DNA of 64,000 nt, from positions 248,001 to 312,000 of the forward strand of contig JAQTTH010000004.1 in the NCBI GenBank assembly GCA_028710895.1, read 5' to 3'. This DNA is from Paludibacter sp. (GTDB lineage Bacteria > Bacteroidota > Bacteroidia > Bacteroidales > Paludibacteraceae). The translations under genes were made by a program, and so were the position numbers. Below the pieces are notes generated by a model. That model saw only the letters and a list, made by a program, of their open reading frames with translations, did not search any database and was not told the origin of the DNA. Positions 26,500 through 34,388 of this stretch are shown piece after piece (the first letter of the stretch is position 1; every line of letters begins with the position of its first letter).

Positions 26500-26534
26500 A
26501 GCGGTAGTTTCAATATAGAAACTACCGCTCGTTT
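26500..26534. terminator. bidirectional terminator after the class IIB aldolase
   Basis: AGCGGTAGTTTC (26500-26511) pairs perfectly with GAAACTACCGCT (26518-26529) around a 6-nt loop, with T-tracts on both sides. It follows the aldolase stop at 26573. Confidence 0.85.
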
Positions 26535-26538
26535 TTTT

Positions 26539-26563
26539 ATTGTCAACTATCAACTGACAACTA
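26539..26563. repeat. interspersed intergenic repeat, copy 3
   Basis: ATTGTCAACTATCAACTGAC plus ACTA, an inverted relative of 24884-24908. It lies between the aldolase stop codon and its terminator, so it is part of the 3' untranslated region. Confidence 0.5.
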
Positions 26564-26572
26564 ATGATTGAA

Positions 26573-27565
26573 TTATGCTTTTCCAGCGCTACCCAATACA
26601 CTTACAGTTTTGTGAGCATATAATTTTTTCAATTCGTCGCGAGCTGGTCCTAAGTATTTACGAGCATCGAATTCGCCTGGTTGGTTAGCAAATACTTCGC
26701 GCACAGCGGCAGTCATTGCCAAACGACCGTCAGAGTCGATATTGATTTTACATACAGCTGAAGTAGCTGCTTTGCGCAATTGCTCTTCCGGAATACCGAT
26801 TGAATCTTTCAATACACCACCGTATTTGTTGATAGTTTCAACATACTCTTGTGGAACTGAAGAAGCACCGTGAAGTACGATAGGGAAACCAGGGATTTGT
26901 TTTTCAATTTCTTCCAAAATGTCGAAACGCAATGGAGGTGGTACTAAGTGACCGTTTTCGTCGCGTGTACATTGAGCTGGCGTAAATTTGTTAGCACCGT
27001 GAGAAGTACCAATTGAGATAGCCAATGAATCAACACCTGTGCGGGTTACAAAGTCTACAACTTCTTCCGGACGGGTATATGTGTGGTGTTCAGCAACTAC
27101 ATCGTCTTCAACACCAGCCAAAACACCCAATTCGCCTTCAACGCTTACGCCATGGGCGTGTGCATATTCAACTACTTTTTTAGTCAAAGCAATGTTATCT
27201 TCGTAAGAGTGGTGTGAACCATCGATCATAACTGAAGAGAAACCTGAATCAACACAGCTTTTGCACAATTCAAACGTATCACCGTGGTCGAGGTGCAATG
27301 CGATTGGAATGTTTAAGCCCAATTCTTTTGCATATTCAACAGCTCCCTGAGCCATGTAACGAAGCAAAGTTTGGTTAGCATATTTACGCGCACCGCTTGA
27401 TACTTGTAGAATAACAGGAGATTTTGTTTCAACACAAGCAGCAACAATTGCCTGTAATTGTTCCATGTTGTTGAAATTGAAAGCAGGAATTGCATATTTG
27501 CCTTCGATTGCTTTTTTGAATAAGTCATTGGTATTCACCAATCCTAGATCTTTGTAATTTACCAT
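26573..27565 (-). CDS. fba: class IIB fructose-bisphosphate aldolase
   Basis: 330 residues from the ATG at 27565 (MVNYKDLGLVNTNDLF); the longer frame to 27619 would include the promoter. Class II signatures: LHLDHGDTFELC with the catalytic aspartate and zinc histidine, SVMIDGSHHSYEDN, GTSHG and VLHGASSVPQEYV. It is of the class IIB (Bacillus FbaA / GatY-KbaY) branch and is distinct from the class IIA enzyme at 23795. The usual reaction is aldol cleavage of fructose 1,6-bisphosphate in glycolysis and gluconeogenesis; a tagatose-bisphosphate role is possible in this branch but there are no galactitol genes nearby. Transcribed alone, from a -7 box at 27600 to the hairpin at 26500. Confidence 0.95.
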   Translation of the reverse strand: MVNYKDLGLVNTNDLFKKAIEGKYAIPAFNFNNMEQLQAIVAACVETKSPVILQVSSGARKYANQTLLRYMAQGAVEYAKELGLNIPIALHLDHGDTFELCKSCVDSGFSSVMIDGSHHSYEDNIALTKKVVEYAHAHGVSVEGELGVLAGVEDDVVAEHHTYTRPEEVVDFVTRTGVDSLAISIGTSHGANKFTPAQCTRDENGHLVPPPLRFDILEEIEKQIPGFPIVLHGASSVPQEYVETINKYGGVLKDSIGIPEEQLRKAATSAVCKINIDSDGRLAMTAAVREVFANQPGEFDARKYLGPARDELKKLYAHKTVSVLGSAGKA

Positions 27566-27599
27566 TTTGTGTGAGTTTAATAATTTGATAATTTGAGCG

Positions 27600-27607
27600 C
27601 AAAAGTA
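27600..27607 (-). promoter_or_regulatory. -7 box of the class IIB aldolase gene
   Basis: Minus-strand TACTTTTG fits TAnnTTTG exactly, 35 bases before the ATG at 27565, the usual distance for a short leader. No -33 TTG is clear. Confidence 0.6.
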
Positions 27608-27787
27608 CGCTTTTTCCATTAATAATGAAAGAAAAACGAGCTATATTGTTTTAAATATTGATTATTAGCTCTGTTTTGGTTACGGTTTAAAATTGTAATA
27701 ATTACAAAAAGTTGTCGAAACTTCGATTAAACATACGATTTTGAACTGTATCAATGATTCAGTATCAGGTCAATCCGTTCGTGGTTG

Positions 27788-27817
27788 TTGTTTATCTGAG
27801 TCTAATTCATAACTTTG
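27788..27817 (+). promoter_or_regulatory. promoter of mscL (-33 and -7)
   Basis: TTG at 27788-27790 and TAACTTTG at 27810-27817 are 19 bases apart, the canonical Bacteroidota sigma-A layout. The ATG is 36 bases downstream. Confidence 0.65.
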
Positions 27818-27852
27818 CAATTTATTCATCTTAAATTAAAAAATCATTATTT

Positions 27853-28281
27853 ATGGGACTACTTAAAGAATTTAAAGACTTTGCTATGCGTGGCAATGTA
27901 ATTGACCTGGCTGTCGGTGTCATTATTGGGGGTGCATTTGGAAAAATTGTAGCATCATTGGTTGCTGATATTATCATGCCACCTATCGGATTATTGGTAG
28001 GAGGAGTTAACTTCACTGATTTGAAATGGGTGTTGAAAGTTCCTGAAGTTATTGGAGGAGTAAATAAAACGGCTGTAACGTTGAATTATGGAAGCTTTCT
28101 TCAGGTTACATTTGATTTTATTATCGTTGCTTTTGCAGTTTTTCTTTTTATTAAGGGCATAAACAGGGTAAGTAAGAAAAAAGAAGAGGCACCAGCACCT
28201 GCTCCTGTAAATGAGCCATCAAAAGAAGAACAACTACTGACAGAAATCAGGGATTTGTTGAAAGCTCAATCAAAGAAATAA
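27853..28281 (+). CDS. mscL: large-conductance mechanosensitive channel MscL
   Basis: 142 residues, close to the family norm of about 136. The N-terminal amphipathic helix ([20 protein letters not shown]) is followed by TM1 with the [16 protein letters not shown] pore-lining motif, a periplasmic loop, TM2 (about 85-110, [19 protein letters not shown]) and a cytoplasmic helix ([12 protein letters not shown]). It forms a homopentamer in the inner membrane that opens under membrane tension and releases solutes on hypo-osmotic shock. It is a single gene with its own promoter at 27788. Confidence 0.97.
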   Translation: MGLLKEFKDFAMRGNVIDLAVGVIIGGAFGKIVASLVADIIMPPIGLLVGGVNFTDLKWVLKVPEVIGGVNKTAVTLNYGSFLQVTFDFIIVAFAVFLFIKGINRVSKKKEEAPAPAPVNEPSKEEQLLTEIRDLLKAQSKK

Positions 28282-28400
28282 GGATAAAAGCCCAAAACCA
28301 GTATAGAAAAGTATATCTTCAACGGTATATATGTTCACTTTCGTCGGGGAAAAATGATTTCTTCATCGATTTATGCTAGGTTACAGGTGTTTTATGCCTG

Positions 28401-28408
28401 TATCTTTG
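28401..28408 (+). promoter_or_regulatory. -7 box of the LiaF-like/LytTR operon
   Basis: TATCTTTG fits TAnnTTTG exactly, 29 bases before the ATG at 28437. Confidence 0.6.
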
Positions 28409-28436
28409 CAGCATAAATTTTTAAAACAAAGTTATT

Positions 28437-29240
28437 ATGGAAAATGAAGTAAAAAACTCGTTCCGCACGGGTTACACAAAAGGTCTTGGCTTCGGACTCA
28501 TTCTTATGCTAATTGGTGTGTTGTTTTTGGGATTCAATTTCGGGCTTATCCCCGTTGCCCTTAAACACGTGATTTTTTCATGGCCAATGTTGTTGATTTT
28601 TATCGGTGTTGTACATTACTTTAAACGCCGTATTTTTTCAGCCACCATTCTGGTTCTTATTGGTAGTTTCTTTATCATTCCCAGGTTTATAGATGCTTAT
28701 CCCGATTATTTCCCGGGCATAAACGGAGGTTTTACTCATATCTATTGGCCATTGTTGCTTATTGCTGCCGGAATTTTGGTTATCACAGGTCGTATTTTCG
28801 GACCTAAATGGGGATTCGACGAATGGAATCATCACCACAATCATCACCGCCACGAACGTCACCGTTATCGTCATAACTACGATCAAAGAACCTGGACAGG
28901 TAGTGGTGAGGGATTTTCAAAAAACAGTGTATTCGGAAGTGGCGAACATATTGTGCTTGATCCTGAATTTAAAGGCGGTGAGTTGAATGCTGTTTTCGGC
29001 GGAATTACACTTGATTTGCGCAGAACGAATCTGCCGGTAGGCGAAACTCGTTTGGATGTGAATGCTGTTTTTGGAGGTGTTACAATCTTTGTTCCAAGCG
29101 ATTGGTTTGTTGAAACTCATCTGGATGCAGTATTTGGTGGATTTCAGGATAACCGTTTGCCAAAAGAGCCACTTGACACCACTAAAAAGCTGATTATTAC
29201 CGGTTCTTGTGTATTTGGTGGAGGAGAGTTGAGAAACTAA
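28437..29240 (+). CDS. LiaF-like membrane protein with a histidine-rich linker
   Basis: 267 residues. Four membrane helices (about 17-37, 45-61, 68-84 and 101-120, DUF5668-like) lead to a histidine-rich linker (130-147, including NHHHNHHRHERHRYRHN) and then a C-terminal beta-helical domain (about 165-267) like that of LiaF and other cell-wall-active antibiotic response proteins, with repeated VFGG turns. LiaF of Firmicutes is an inhibitor of an envelope-stress two-component system. The LytTR regulator starts 36 bases after the stop, so this pair likely forms an envelope-sensing unit. The linker has ten histidines in 18 residues and may bind metal; that part is inference. Confidence 0.8.
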   Translation: MENEVKNSFRTGYTKGLGFGLILMLIGVLFLGFNFGLIPVALKHVIFSWPMLLIFIGVVHYFKRRIFSATILVLIGSFFIIPRFIDAYPDYFPGINGGFTHIYWPLLLIAAGILVITGRIFGPKWGFDEWNHHHNHHRHERHRYRHNYDQRTWTGSGEGFSKNSVFGSGEHIVLDPEFKGGELNAVFGGITLDLRRTNLPVGETRLDVNAVFGGVTIFVPSDWFVETHLDAVFGGFQDNRLPKEPLDTTKKLIITGSCVFGGGELRN

Positions 29241-29275
29241 ACTGATAGAGGAATAATTATTTACTGTTCTCAGAC

Positions 29276-30100
29276 ATGATTCATCCATTCTTAGAAAATA
29301 CGGCTAAAACCATTCAATATATACTCATTTGGGTTGTATATGCACTTTTACAAACATTCGTTTTGTATTGGCTCATAGCGTTACCCACCTGGATATTGTT
29401 ATTGGATGGTTTTATCCATGCAGCATTGTTTGGCTTGTTGGGTATTTTGCTGTGGAGTGTTGTGATGTATGGAAATTATGCTGTATTATCGGTTTTTCAG
29501 CGTACAATAAATTATTTGGCTTTAGCCGTATTATCACTTGGTCTTTGGTTGGGTATTGGCTACGGTCTTTTTTATTGGATTTTCGATACTGATTTAGTAA
29601 CGCGGTTTACACCTTTACTGCCCATGCGGGGATTAACCGGCTTGTTGATTTATCTGCTAATCATTCAGCAGTTTAAATATTCAATGCAACAGCAAACTGA
29701 CGAAATAGTTGAAGAAATACAACCTGAACCGATAAAGGAGGTGTCCAAATCAAAAGCCGATGAGCATGAATTATTGGAACGTGTTGCTGTGAAATCGGGT
29801 TCAAAAATACATGTTGTGCTTGTTTCGGACATTTTGTATTTGCAGGCAGATGGCGATTATGTTCAGATATTTTCGTCGGAAGGTAAGTACCTGAAAGAGC
29901 AAACAATGAAGTATTTTGAAGAACATCTTCCTTCAAATCAGTTTGTTCGGGTGCATCGGTCGTGCATAGTGAATGTGGAAATGATTTCGCGCATAGAATT
30001 GTACGAGAAGCAAAACCAGTTGCTCACCCTAAAAAACGGCCAGCAAATTAAAACGAGTCCGGCAGGATATAAAGCATTAAGAATGGCACTGAATTTATAA
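29276..30100 (+). CDS. membrane-bound LytTR transcription regulator
   Basis: 274 residues. Four membrane helices lie within about 12-128 and resemble the sensor part of LytS/AlgZ-type kinases, but there is no HisKA or HATPase domain. A charged linker (about 135-165) leads to a LytTR DNA-binding domain (about 170-272) with KIHVVLVSDILYLQADGDYV and FVRVHRSCIVNVEMI. LytTR domains normally follow a receiver domain in response regulators and bind promoter direct repeats. Here the domain would be held at the inner membrane, a one-component form. It is co-transcribed with the LiaF-like gene. The terminator hairpin uses its last codons (30080-30092). Confidence 0.85.
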   Translation: MIHPFLENTAKTIQYILIWVVYALLQTFVLYWLIALPTWILLLDGFIHAALFGLLGILLWSVVMYGNYAVLSVFQRTINYLALAVLSLGLWLGIGYGLFYWIFDTDLVTRFTPLLPMRGLTGLLIYLLIIQQFKYSMQQQTDEIVEEIQPEPIKEVSKSKADEHELLERVAVKSGSKIHVVLVSDILYLQADGDYVQIFSSEGKYLKEQTMKYFEEHLPSNQFVRVHRSCIVNVEMISRIELYEKQNQLLTLKNGQQIKTSPAGYKALRMALNL

Positions 30101-30119
30101 TCAGTGCCATTCTTTTTTG
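30080..30119. terminator. terminator overlapping the end of the LytTR gene
   Basis: AGAATGGCACTGA (30080-30092) pairs perfectly with TCAGTGCCATTCT (30101-30113), followed by TTTTTG. The left arm is coding sequence (the last residues before the TAA at 30098-30100). The convergent kinase gene ends at 30121 and probably uses the same hairpin. Confidence 0.85.
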
Positions 30120-30120
30120 T

Positions 30121-31791
30121 TTAGTATCTGAAACTACTACCTCCCACAAATTCGCGCAACAGCGATGTTGGTGGAATTTCACGGTCGTGAATTGGCACAA
30201 AATAGTTCAGAAATTTGATCAGACGATGCGTTTCGGTATATTCGTCGCAATACTTTGGTACTTCGGCCAGAATTGGTTCAGCGTGTTTTTTCAATACAGC
30301 CAACTCAAACAATAGTGCTGAATTGAACATGACATCGGCATTTTCCTGATAGGGAAAAATCCATTTCTCTTCACCGCGGCGTACGCTTGGCCAGCGTCCG
30401 ATTGTTTCGCGGGCCGAGTAATTCCGGAAGCGATAATCGCGAATAATGCGGCGGAGCAAGCGCGTGTCGGCCGTTGGAATCCAGTTGTGATTATCGATGG
30501 AAATGGTTGTGAGTGCCGAAACGTAAATTTTGAAAGTTGTTTCTGACGGAATATCCGGTATTAATTCAGGGTTGAGAGCATGAATTCCTTCCAAAATCAA
30601 AATACTGTCTTCATTTAGTTTTAGTTTTTCGCCTTTATACTCACGTCTCCCGGCTTCGAAATTATAAAATGGAATTTCTATTTCTTCCCCATTGAGCAAC
30701 TGTTTTAATTGCTGATTAAATAATTCCAAATCGAGGGAGTGCAGGTGTTCAAAATCCCATTCGCCATTTTCATCCAGCGGTGTTTCATCACGGTTGACAA
30801 AGTAATTGTCGAGCGAAATTACCAATGGTTTTAATCCACTAACCATCAGTTGAATAGAAAGTCTTTTGCTAAAGGTGGTTTTTCCGGAGGAAGAAGGACC
30901 CGACACCAAAACGAAGCGAACTTTTTCGGCCCGTTGCGCAATCATGTCGGCAATCGAAGCTACTTTCTTTTCGTGCAAAGCCTCTGAAACTTTAATCAGA
31001 TTGAAAGACTGATTGTTGCGGCATGATACATTGAACTCACCCACATTATTGATGTTCATGATTTTATTCCAACCAACATATTCTTTAAAAATATCATATA
31101 TTTTGGGTTGGAGCACGTTCTCTTCAAGGAGTACAGGATTCTCTCTGTTAGGAATTTTCAATAAAAATCCATCGTAATACGGGATTAAATCGTAGATGCT
31201 GAGATAATTGGTGGAAGGAAGCAAAACTCCGTTGTAATAATCAATAAAATCATCAATTCGGAAAAATCGGCAATAAGGAGTACCCAGAGTTTCGAAAAGG
31301 GCGATTTTATCTTTTTGAAGTTCCTGATTGGCAAATAAATCTTTTACTTCGCGGGTTTGTTTTTCTTCGGTGTAAATGCGCTTTCCCTGCGATATTATCT
31401 GATTTACCCGTTCTTTCAGTTTGGTAGTAACTTCTTCGCTAATAGGCTGATTCAAATTATCCAGCTGACAATAATAACCTTTTGAAATTGGGTGTTGAAT
31501 GCGGAGAATGGCTTCGGGGAAGAGTTCCGAAACGGCTTTTGCCAGCACCATACTCAACGTTCTGACGTAAACCCGCATACCTGAAGGAACACTCAGGTCG
31601 ATAAATTCAATATCCTTTGGTTTGTAAACAAGGAAGTTCAGATCCTCTACTTTGTAATTTACACGGGCAGCAACAACCTGAAATTTGAGGTTGATATTGA
31701 GGTCGTTATAAATTTCTATCAGGGAAGTTCCCAGCTGATACGTGTGATAGGATAGTGTGTTTTTGCAGTATATGGTAACCAGTTTTTCCAT
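30121..31791 (-). CDS. nucleoside (uridine) kinase-like P-loop protein with N-terminal TGS/threonyl-tRNA-synthetase-like domain
   Basis: 556 residues. The N-terminal 60 residues are TGS-like and residues about 60-250 resemble the editing-side part of threonyl-tRNA synthetase; the C-terminal half is a uridine-kinase/phosphoribulokinase fold with a Walker A motif GPSSSGKTTF (298-307), a second motif SLDNYFVNRDETP and ILEGIHALNPEL. This fusion is widespread in Bacteroidota and Firmicutes and is usually annotated as nucleoside kinase. Phosphorylation of uridine or cytidine is the family expectation; the role of the synthetase-like half is unknown. It is convergent to the LytTR gene and stands alone. 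Confidence 0.88.
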   Translation of the reverse strand: MEKLVTIYCKNTLSYHTYQLGTSLIEIYNDLNINLKFQVVAARVNYKVEDLNFLVYKPKDIEFIDLSVPSGMRVYVRTLSMVLAKAVSELFPEAILRIQHPISKGYYCQLDNLNQPISEEVTTKLKERVNQIISQGKRIYTEEKQTREVKDLFANQELQKDKIALFETLGTPYCRFFRIDDFIDYYNGVLLPSTNYLSIYDLIPYYDGFLLKIPNRENPVLLEENVLQPKIYDIFKEYVGWNKIMNINNVGEFNVSCRNNQSFNLIKVSEALHEKKVASIADMIAQRAEKVRFVLVSGPSSSGKTTFSKRLSIQLMVSGLKPLVISLDNYFVNRDETPLDENGEWDFEHLHSLDLELFNQQLKQLLNGEEIEIPFYNFEAGRREYKGEKLKLNEDSILILEGIHALNPELIPDIPSETTFKIYVSALTTISIDNHNWIPTADTRLLRRIIRDYRFRNYSARETIGRWPSVRRGEEKWIFPYQENADVMFNSALLFELAVLKKHAEPILAEVPKYCDEYTETHRLIKFLNYFVPIHDREIPPTSLLREFVGGSSFRY

Positions 31792-31864
31792 GTATGTACT
31801 TATGTTTATGTGTGTTTTGCATAAAATCGGTGTAAATTTACATCAATTTTTTTAATTGCATTTG

Positions 31865-31896
31865 TTTGAGTGTCTCTAAATTTTGAATTACATTTG
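31865..31896 (+). promoter_or_regulatory. promoter of the argD-type gene
   Basis: TTTG at 31865-31868 and TACATTTG at 31889-31896 are 20 bases apart, matching the -33/-7 layout. The leader before the ATG at 31980 is about 77 bases. Confidence 0.6.
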
Positions 31897-31979
31897 CATC
31901 TAATTTTCAAATGAGTATCAAATTGTAACCGGATTTATTTTTCCGTTGTTATGTAAGTGTTTAATCAAACTATAGAATT

Positions 31980-33119
31980 ATGAATTTATTTGATGTTTAT
32001 CCACTCTTTAATATCGAAATAGCCAAAGGAATTGGCTGTCGTACCTATGATAATCATGGGATTGAGTATTTGGATTTATATGGAGGGCATGCCGTTATAT
32101 CAATAGGCCATTCACATCCGTATTACGTGCAGAAAATGACCCAGCAGTTGGAAAAAATGGTGTTTTACTCCAACTCTGTAATAAATAAATTGCAGGTTGA
32201 ATTGGCCGAAAAACTGGGAAAAATGTCAGGATACGAAGATTATTCTTTGTTTCTTGTAAACTCGGGTGCCGAGGCCAATGAAAATGCATTGAAACTGGCA
32301 TCGTTTCACAACGGTCGTACCAAAGTAATAGCTTTCGAAAAGAGTTTCCACGGTCGTACATCGGCTTCGGTTCGTGTCACAAATAATCCCAAGATTGTTG
32401 CTCCGATAAATGAAGGATTCGATGTGGAATTCTACGCCTTGAATGATATTGATGCCGTTCGCAAATCATTGGAAAACAAAGATGTTTGTGCCGTCATTAT
32501 TGAAGGAATTCAGGGCATTGGTGGAATTAAAATCCCGGATGCCGGTTTTTTACAGGAGTTAAGTGCTGCCTGTAAAGCCAACGGAACCATTCTGATTTTG
32601 GATGAGATTCAATCGGGATACGGTCGTAGTGGTAAATTCTTTGCACATCAATATGCCGGTATTCGTCCGGATTTGATTACAGTGGCAAAAGGAATGGGAA
32701 ACGGTTTTCCGATTGGTGGCGTGCTTATTAGTCCGTTGTTCGAAGCATCTCATGGCATGTTGGGAACAACATTTGGTGGAAGTCATCTGGCTTGTACGGC
32801 CGGTATTGCTGTGCTTGACGTTATGAAAGTTGAACACCTGACGGAAAATGCCGAAAAAATTGGTGATTACCTGATTGCGGAGTTAAAGCAAATTCCTCAG
32901 ATTAAAGAAGTGAGAGGATTGGGATTGATGATTGGAATTGAGTTTGAACAACCTATTAAAGAAATTCGCAGTCAACTGTTGTTTGATAAAAAAATATTCA
33001 CCGGTGTTACAGGCACTAATACCATCCGTTTATTACCTCCTTTGTGTTTATCCAAATCGGATGCTGATTCGTTCCTGAAGAGCTTCAAAGAAGTTATTCA
33101 GAATGTATTAGGAGCTTGA
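31980..33119 (+). CDS. argD: acetylornithine/succinylornithine aminotransferase (class III PLP enzyme)
   Basis: 379 residues, close to the family norm of about 400. Class III aminotransferase motifs: VNSGAEANENALKLA, FHGRTSASVRVT, LILDEIQSGYGRSG with the PLP aspartate D208, and ITVAKGMGNGFPIGG with the PLP lysine K237. It transfers an amino group between glutamate and N-acyl-glutamate semialdehyde in arginine synthesis. Bacteroides-type organisms use succinylated rather than acetylated intermediates, so succinylornithine is the likely substrate; that is knowledge of the group, not read from this sequence. No other arg genes are in view. A putative membrane protein follows 15 bases downstream and may be co-transcribed. 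Confidence 0.9.
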   Translation: MNLFDVYPLFNIEIAKGIGCRTYDNHGIEYLDLYGGHAVISIGHSHPYYVQKMTQQLEKMVFYSNSVINKLQVELAEKLGKMSGYEDYSLFLVNSGAEANENALKLASFHNGRTKVIAFEKSFHGRTSASVRVTNNPKIVAPINEGFDVEFYALNDIDAVRKSLENKDVCAVIIEGIQGIGGIKIPDAGFLQELSAACKANGTILILDEIQSGYGRSGKFFAHQYAGIRPDLITVAKGMGNGFPIGGVLISPLFEASHGMLGTTFGGSHLACTAGIAVLDVMKVEHLTENAEKIGDYLIAELKQIPQIKEVRGLGLMIGIEFEQPIKEIRSQLLFDKKIFTGVTGTNTIRLLPPLCLSKSDADSFLKSFKEVIQNVLGA

Positions 33120-33134
33120 GACAATAGCTGAAAT

Positions 33135-33905
33135 ATGAAACAATACCTGATTCTTGTTCTCTGTTTGCTTTTTTCCATTCAAACATGGGGACAGGAATCT
33201 GTTGTTTTAAGCAGAGTGACACTTAAAACCGGAGAATCGTATATTGGTGAGATTGTTGTGCAGACTGCCGATATGATCATGATTAAAACCAAACAGGATA
33301 AAAAGTATCAGTTTCAGCTCAAGGAGGTCAAAAGCATCGAAAAAATCAGTGCTTCAGATGGTATACAAAATAATTCAGACCAAATGGTATTGGATGTCAG
33401 CACTCCTTCCGGAAATTTTAGTGGAATGTTAGAGATTTCGGGTGCAGTTTCCACAGCTAAATCAGGATTTACTTCTTCACCCAATATGCAGGCAAGTTTG
33501 GCATTTGGCAATAAACAGGCCTTCGGTAAAGATTTGTTTGTGGGAGCCGGAACAGGCTATAATTTTATCGCCGACAATTCTAATTCACAGACAATTGGGT
33601 TGATTCCCGTATTCCTGCGGGTTCAGAAAATACTCACTCAGGACAAAACAGCCCCTTTTGTTGGATTTGATGCGGGTTACGCATTTTCAACGAACCAACT
33701 TTATGGTGGAGGAACTTTTGTGAAATTTTCAGCCGGTATTATACATCAGGTAAGTTTTAAAACCGCTCTTTATGCCGGATTTTATGCCGGTTTAAATTCA
33801 ATCTATTGTTCCAATTTGTCGGAAAAAATAGATGCAGGCACTTTTACCTATAGTGGCACTACTACTATGACAAGTCTTGGTGTAAAAGTTGGATTGCAAT
33901 TCTAA
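33135..33905 (+). CDS. secreted protein of unknown function, probable outer-membrane beta-barrel
   Basis: 256 residues. A signal peptide (about 1-19, YLILVLCLLFSIQTWG) precedes a small beta domain (VTLKTGESYIGEIVVQTADM, about 27-75) and a glycine- and aromatic-rich C-terminal half with alternating residues (FGKDLFVGAGTGYNFIADN, GFYAGLNSIYC) that ends in F (VKVGLQF), as outer-membrane barrel strands do. I recognise no specific family. It starts 15 bases after argD, which suggests read-through transcription but no functional link. Confidence 0.7.
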   Translation: MKQYLILVLCLLFSIQTWGQESVVLSRVTLKTGESYIGEIVVQTADMIMIKTKQDKKYQFQLKEVKSIEKISASDGIQNNSDQMVLDVSTPSGNFSGMLEISGAVSTAKSGFTSSPNMQASLAFGNKQAFGKDLFVGAGTGYNFIADNSNSQTIGLIPVFLRVQKILTQDKTAPFVGFDAGYAFSTNQLYGGGTFVKFSAGIIHQVSFKTALYAGFYAGLNSIYCSNLSEKIDAGTFTYSGTTTMTSLGVKVGLQF

Positions 33906-33955
33906 AGAAAATCTCCTTACTCAGTAAAGCACCATGCTTCCTCCACTGTTTTAGT

Positions 33956-34336
33956 TCAATTCATATTAAAATTAAACCACATGTATCCAACAGCTTTATT
34001 AAAGCTGCTTTTATATTCCTTTGGAGACATGCCATACGCTCTTTTGAAGCAACGGGTGAAGTATTTTGGGTCATTAAAACCGGATGAATAAGCTATTTCC
34101 TTGATACTTAAATCGGTTTCTTTGAATAATCTGAATGCGTAATTAAACTTGATGTTTCGAATAAACTCTGTTGGAGTTAAGCCAGTTGTAAGTTTTATTT
34201 TCTTTGTAAGTTTCGATTTACTCATAAATAAGTCATTCGCAAACATATCAAGATTATAGGTTTCAAGCATAATCTTCTTCTCGATTGTTTGTGTTGCTAA
34301 TGATACAAAATTATTTTTTGCTATATTTTGTTCCAT
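33956..34336 (-). CDS. small AraC-type helix-turn-helix protein resembling an HTCS tail
   Basis: 126 residues from the ATG at 34336 (MEQNIAKNNFVSLATQ); an open frame reaches 34456 but overlaps the GH30 end and looks non-protein. The two AraC helix-turn-helix motifs are complete (LDMFANDLFMSKSKLTKKIK and IKEIAYSSGFNDPKYFTRCF). The lead-in (FVSLATQTIEKKIMLETYNL) matches the short linker before the AraC domain of HTCS proteins, as at the ends of 19662-23702 and 36098-40135. There is no sensor, kinase or receiver domain. It lies just downstream of GH30 in the same direction. It may be a free DNA-binding protein competing with the HTCS, or the remnant of a lost one. Confidence 0.75.
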   Translation of the reverse strand: MEQNIAKNNFVSLATQTIEKKIMLETYNLDMFANDLFMSKSKLTKKIKLTTGLTPTEFIRNIKFNYAFRLFKETDLSIKEIAYSSGFNDPKYFTRCFKRAYGMSPKEYKSSFNKAVGYMWFNFNMN

Positions 34337-34388
34337 ATCTGTTTTATTATTAGTGAATTGCGTTAGATTAAAGTTAAGAAGTAATAGG

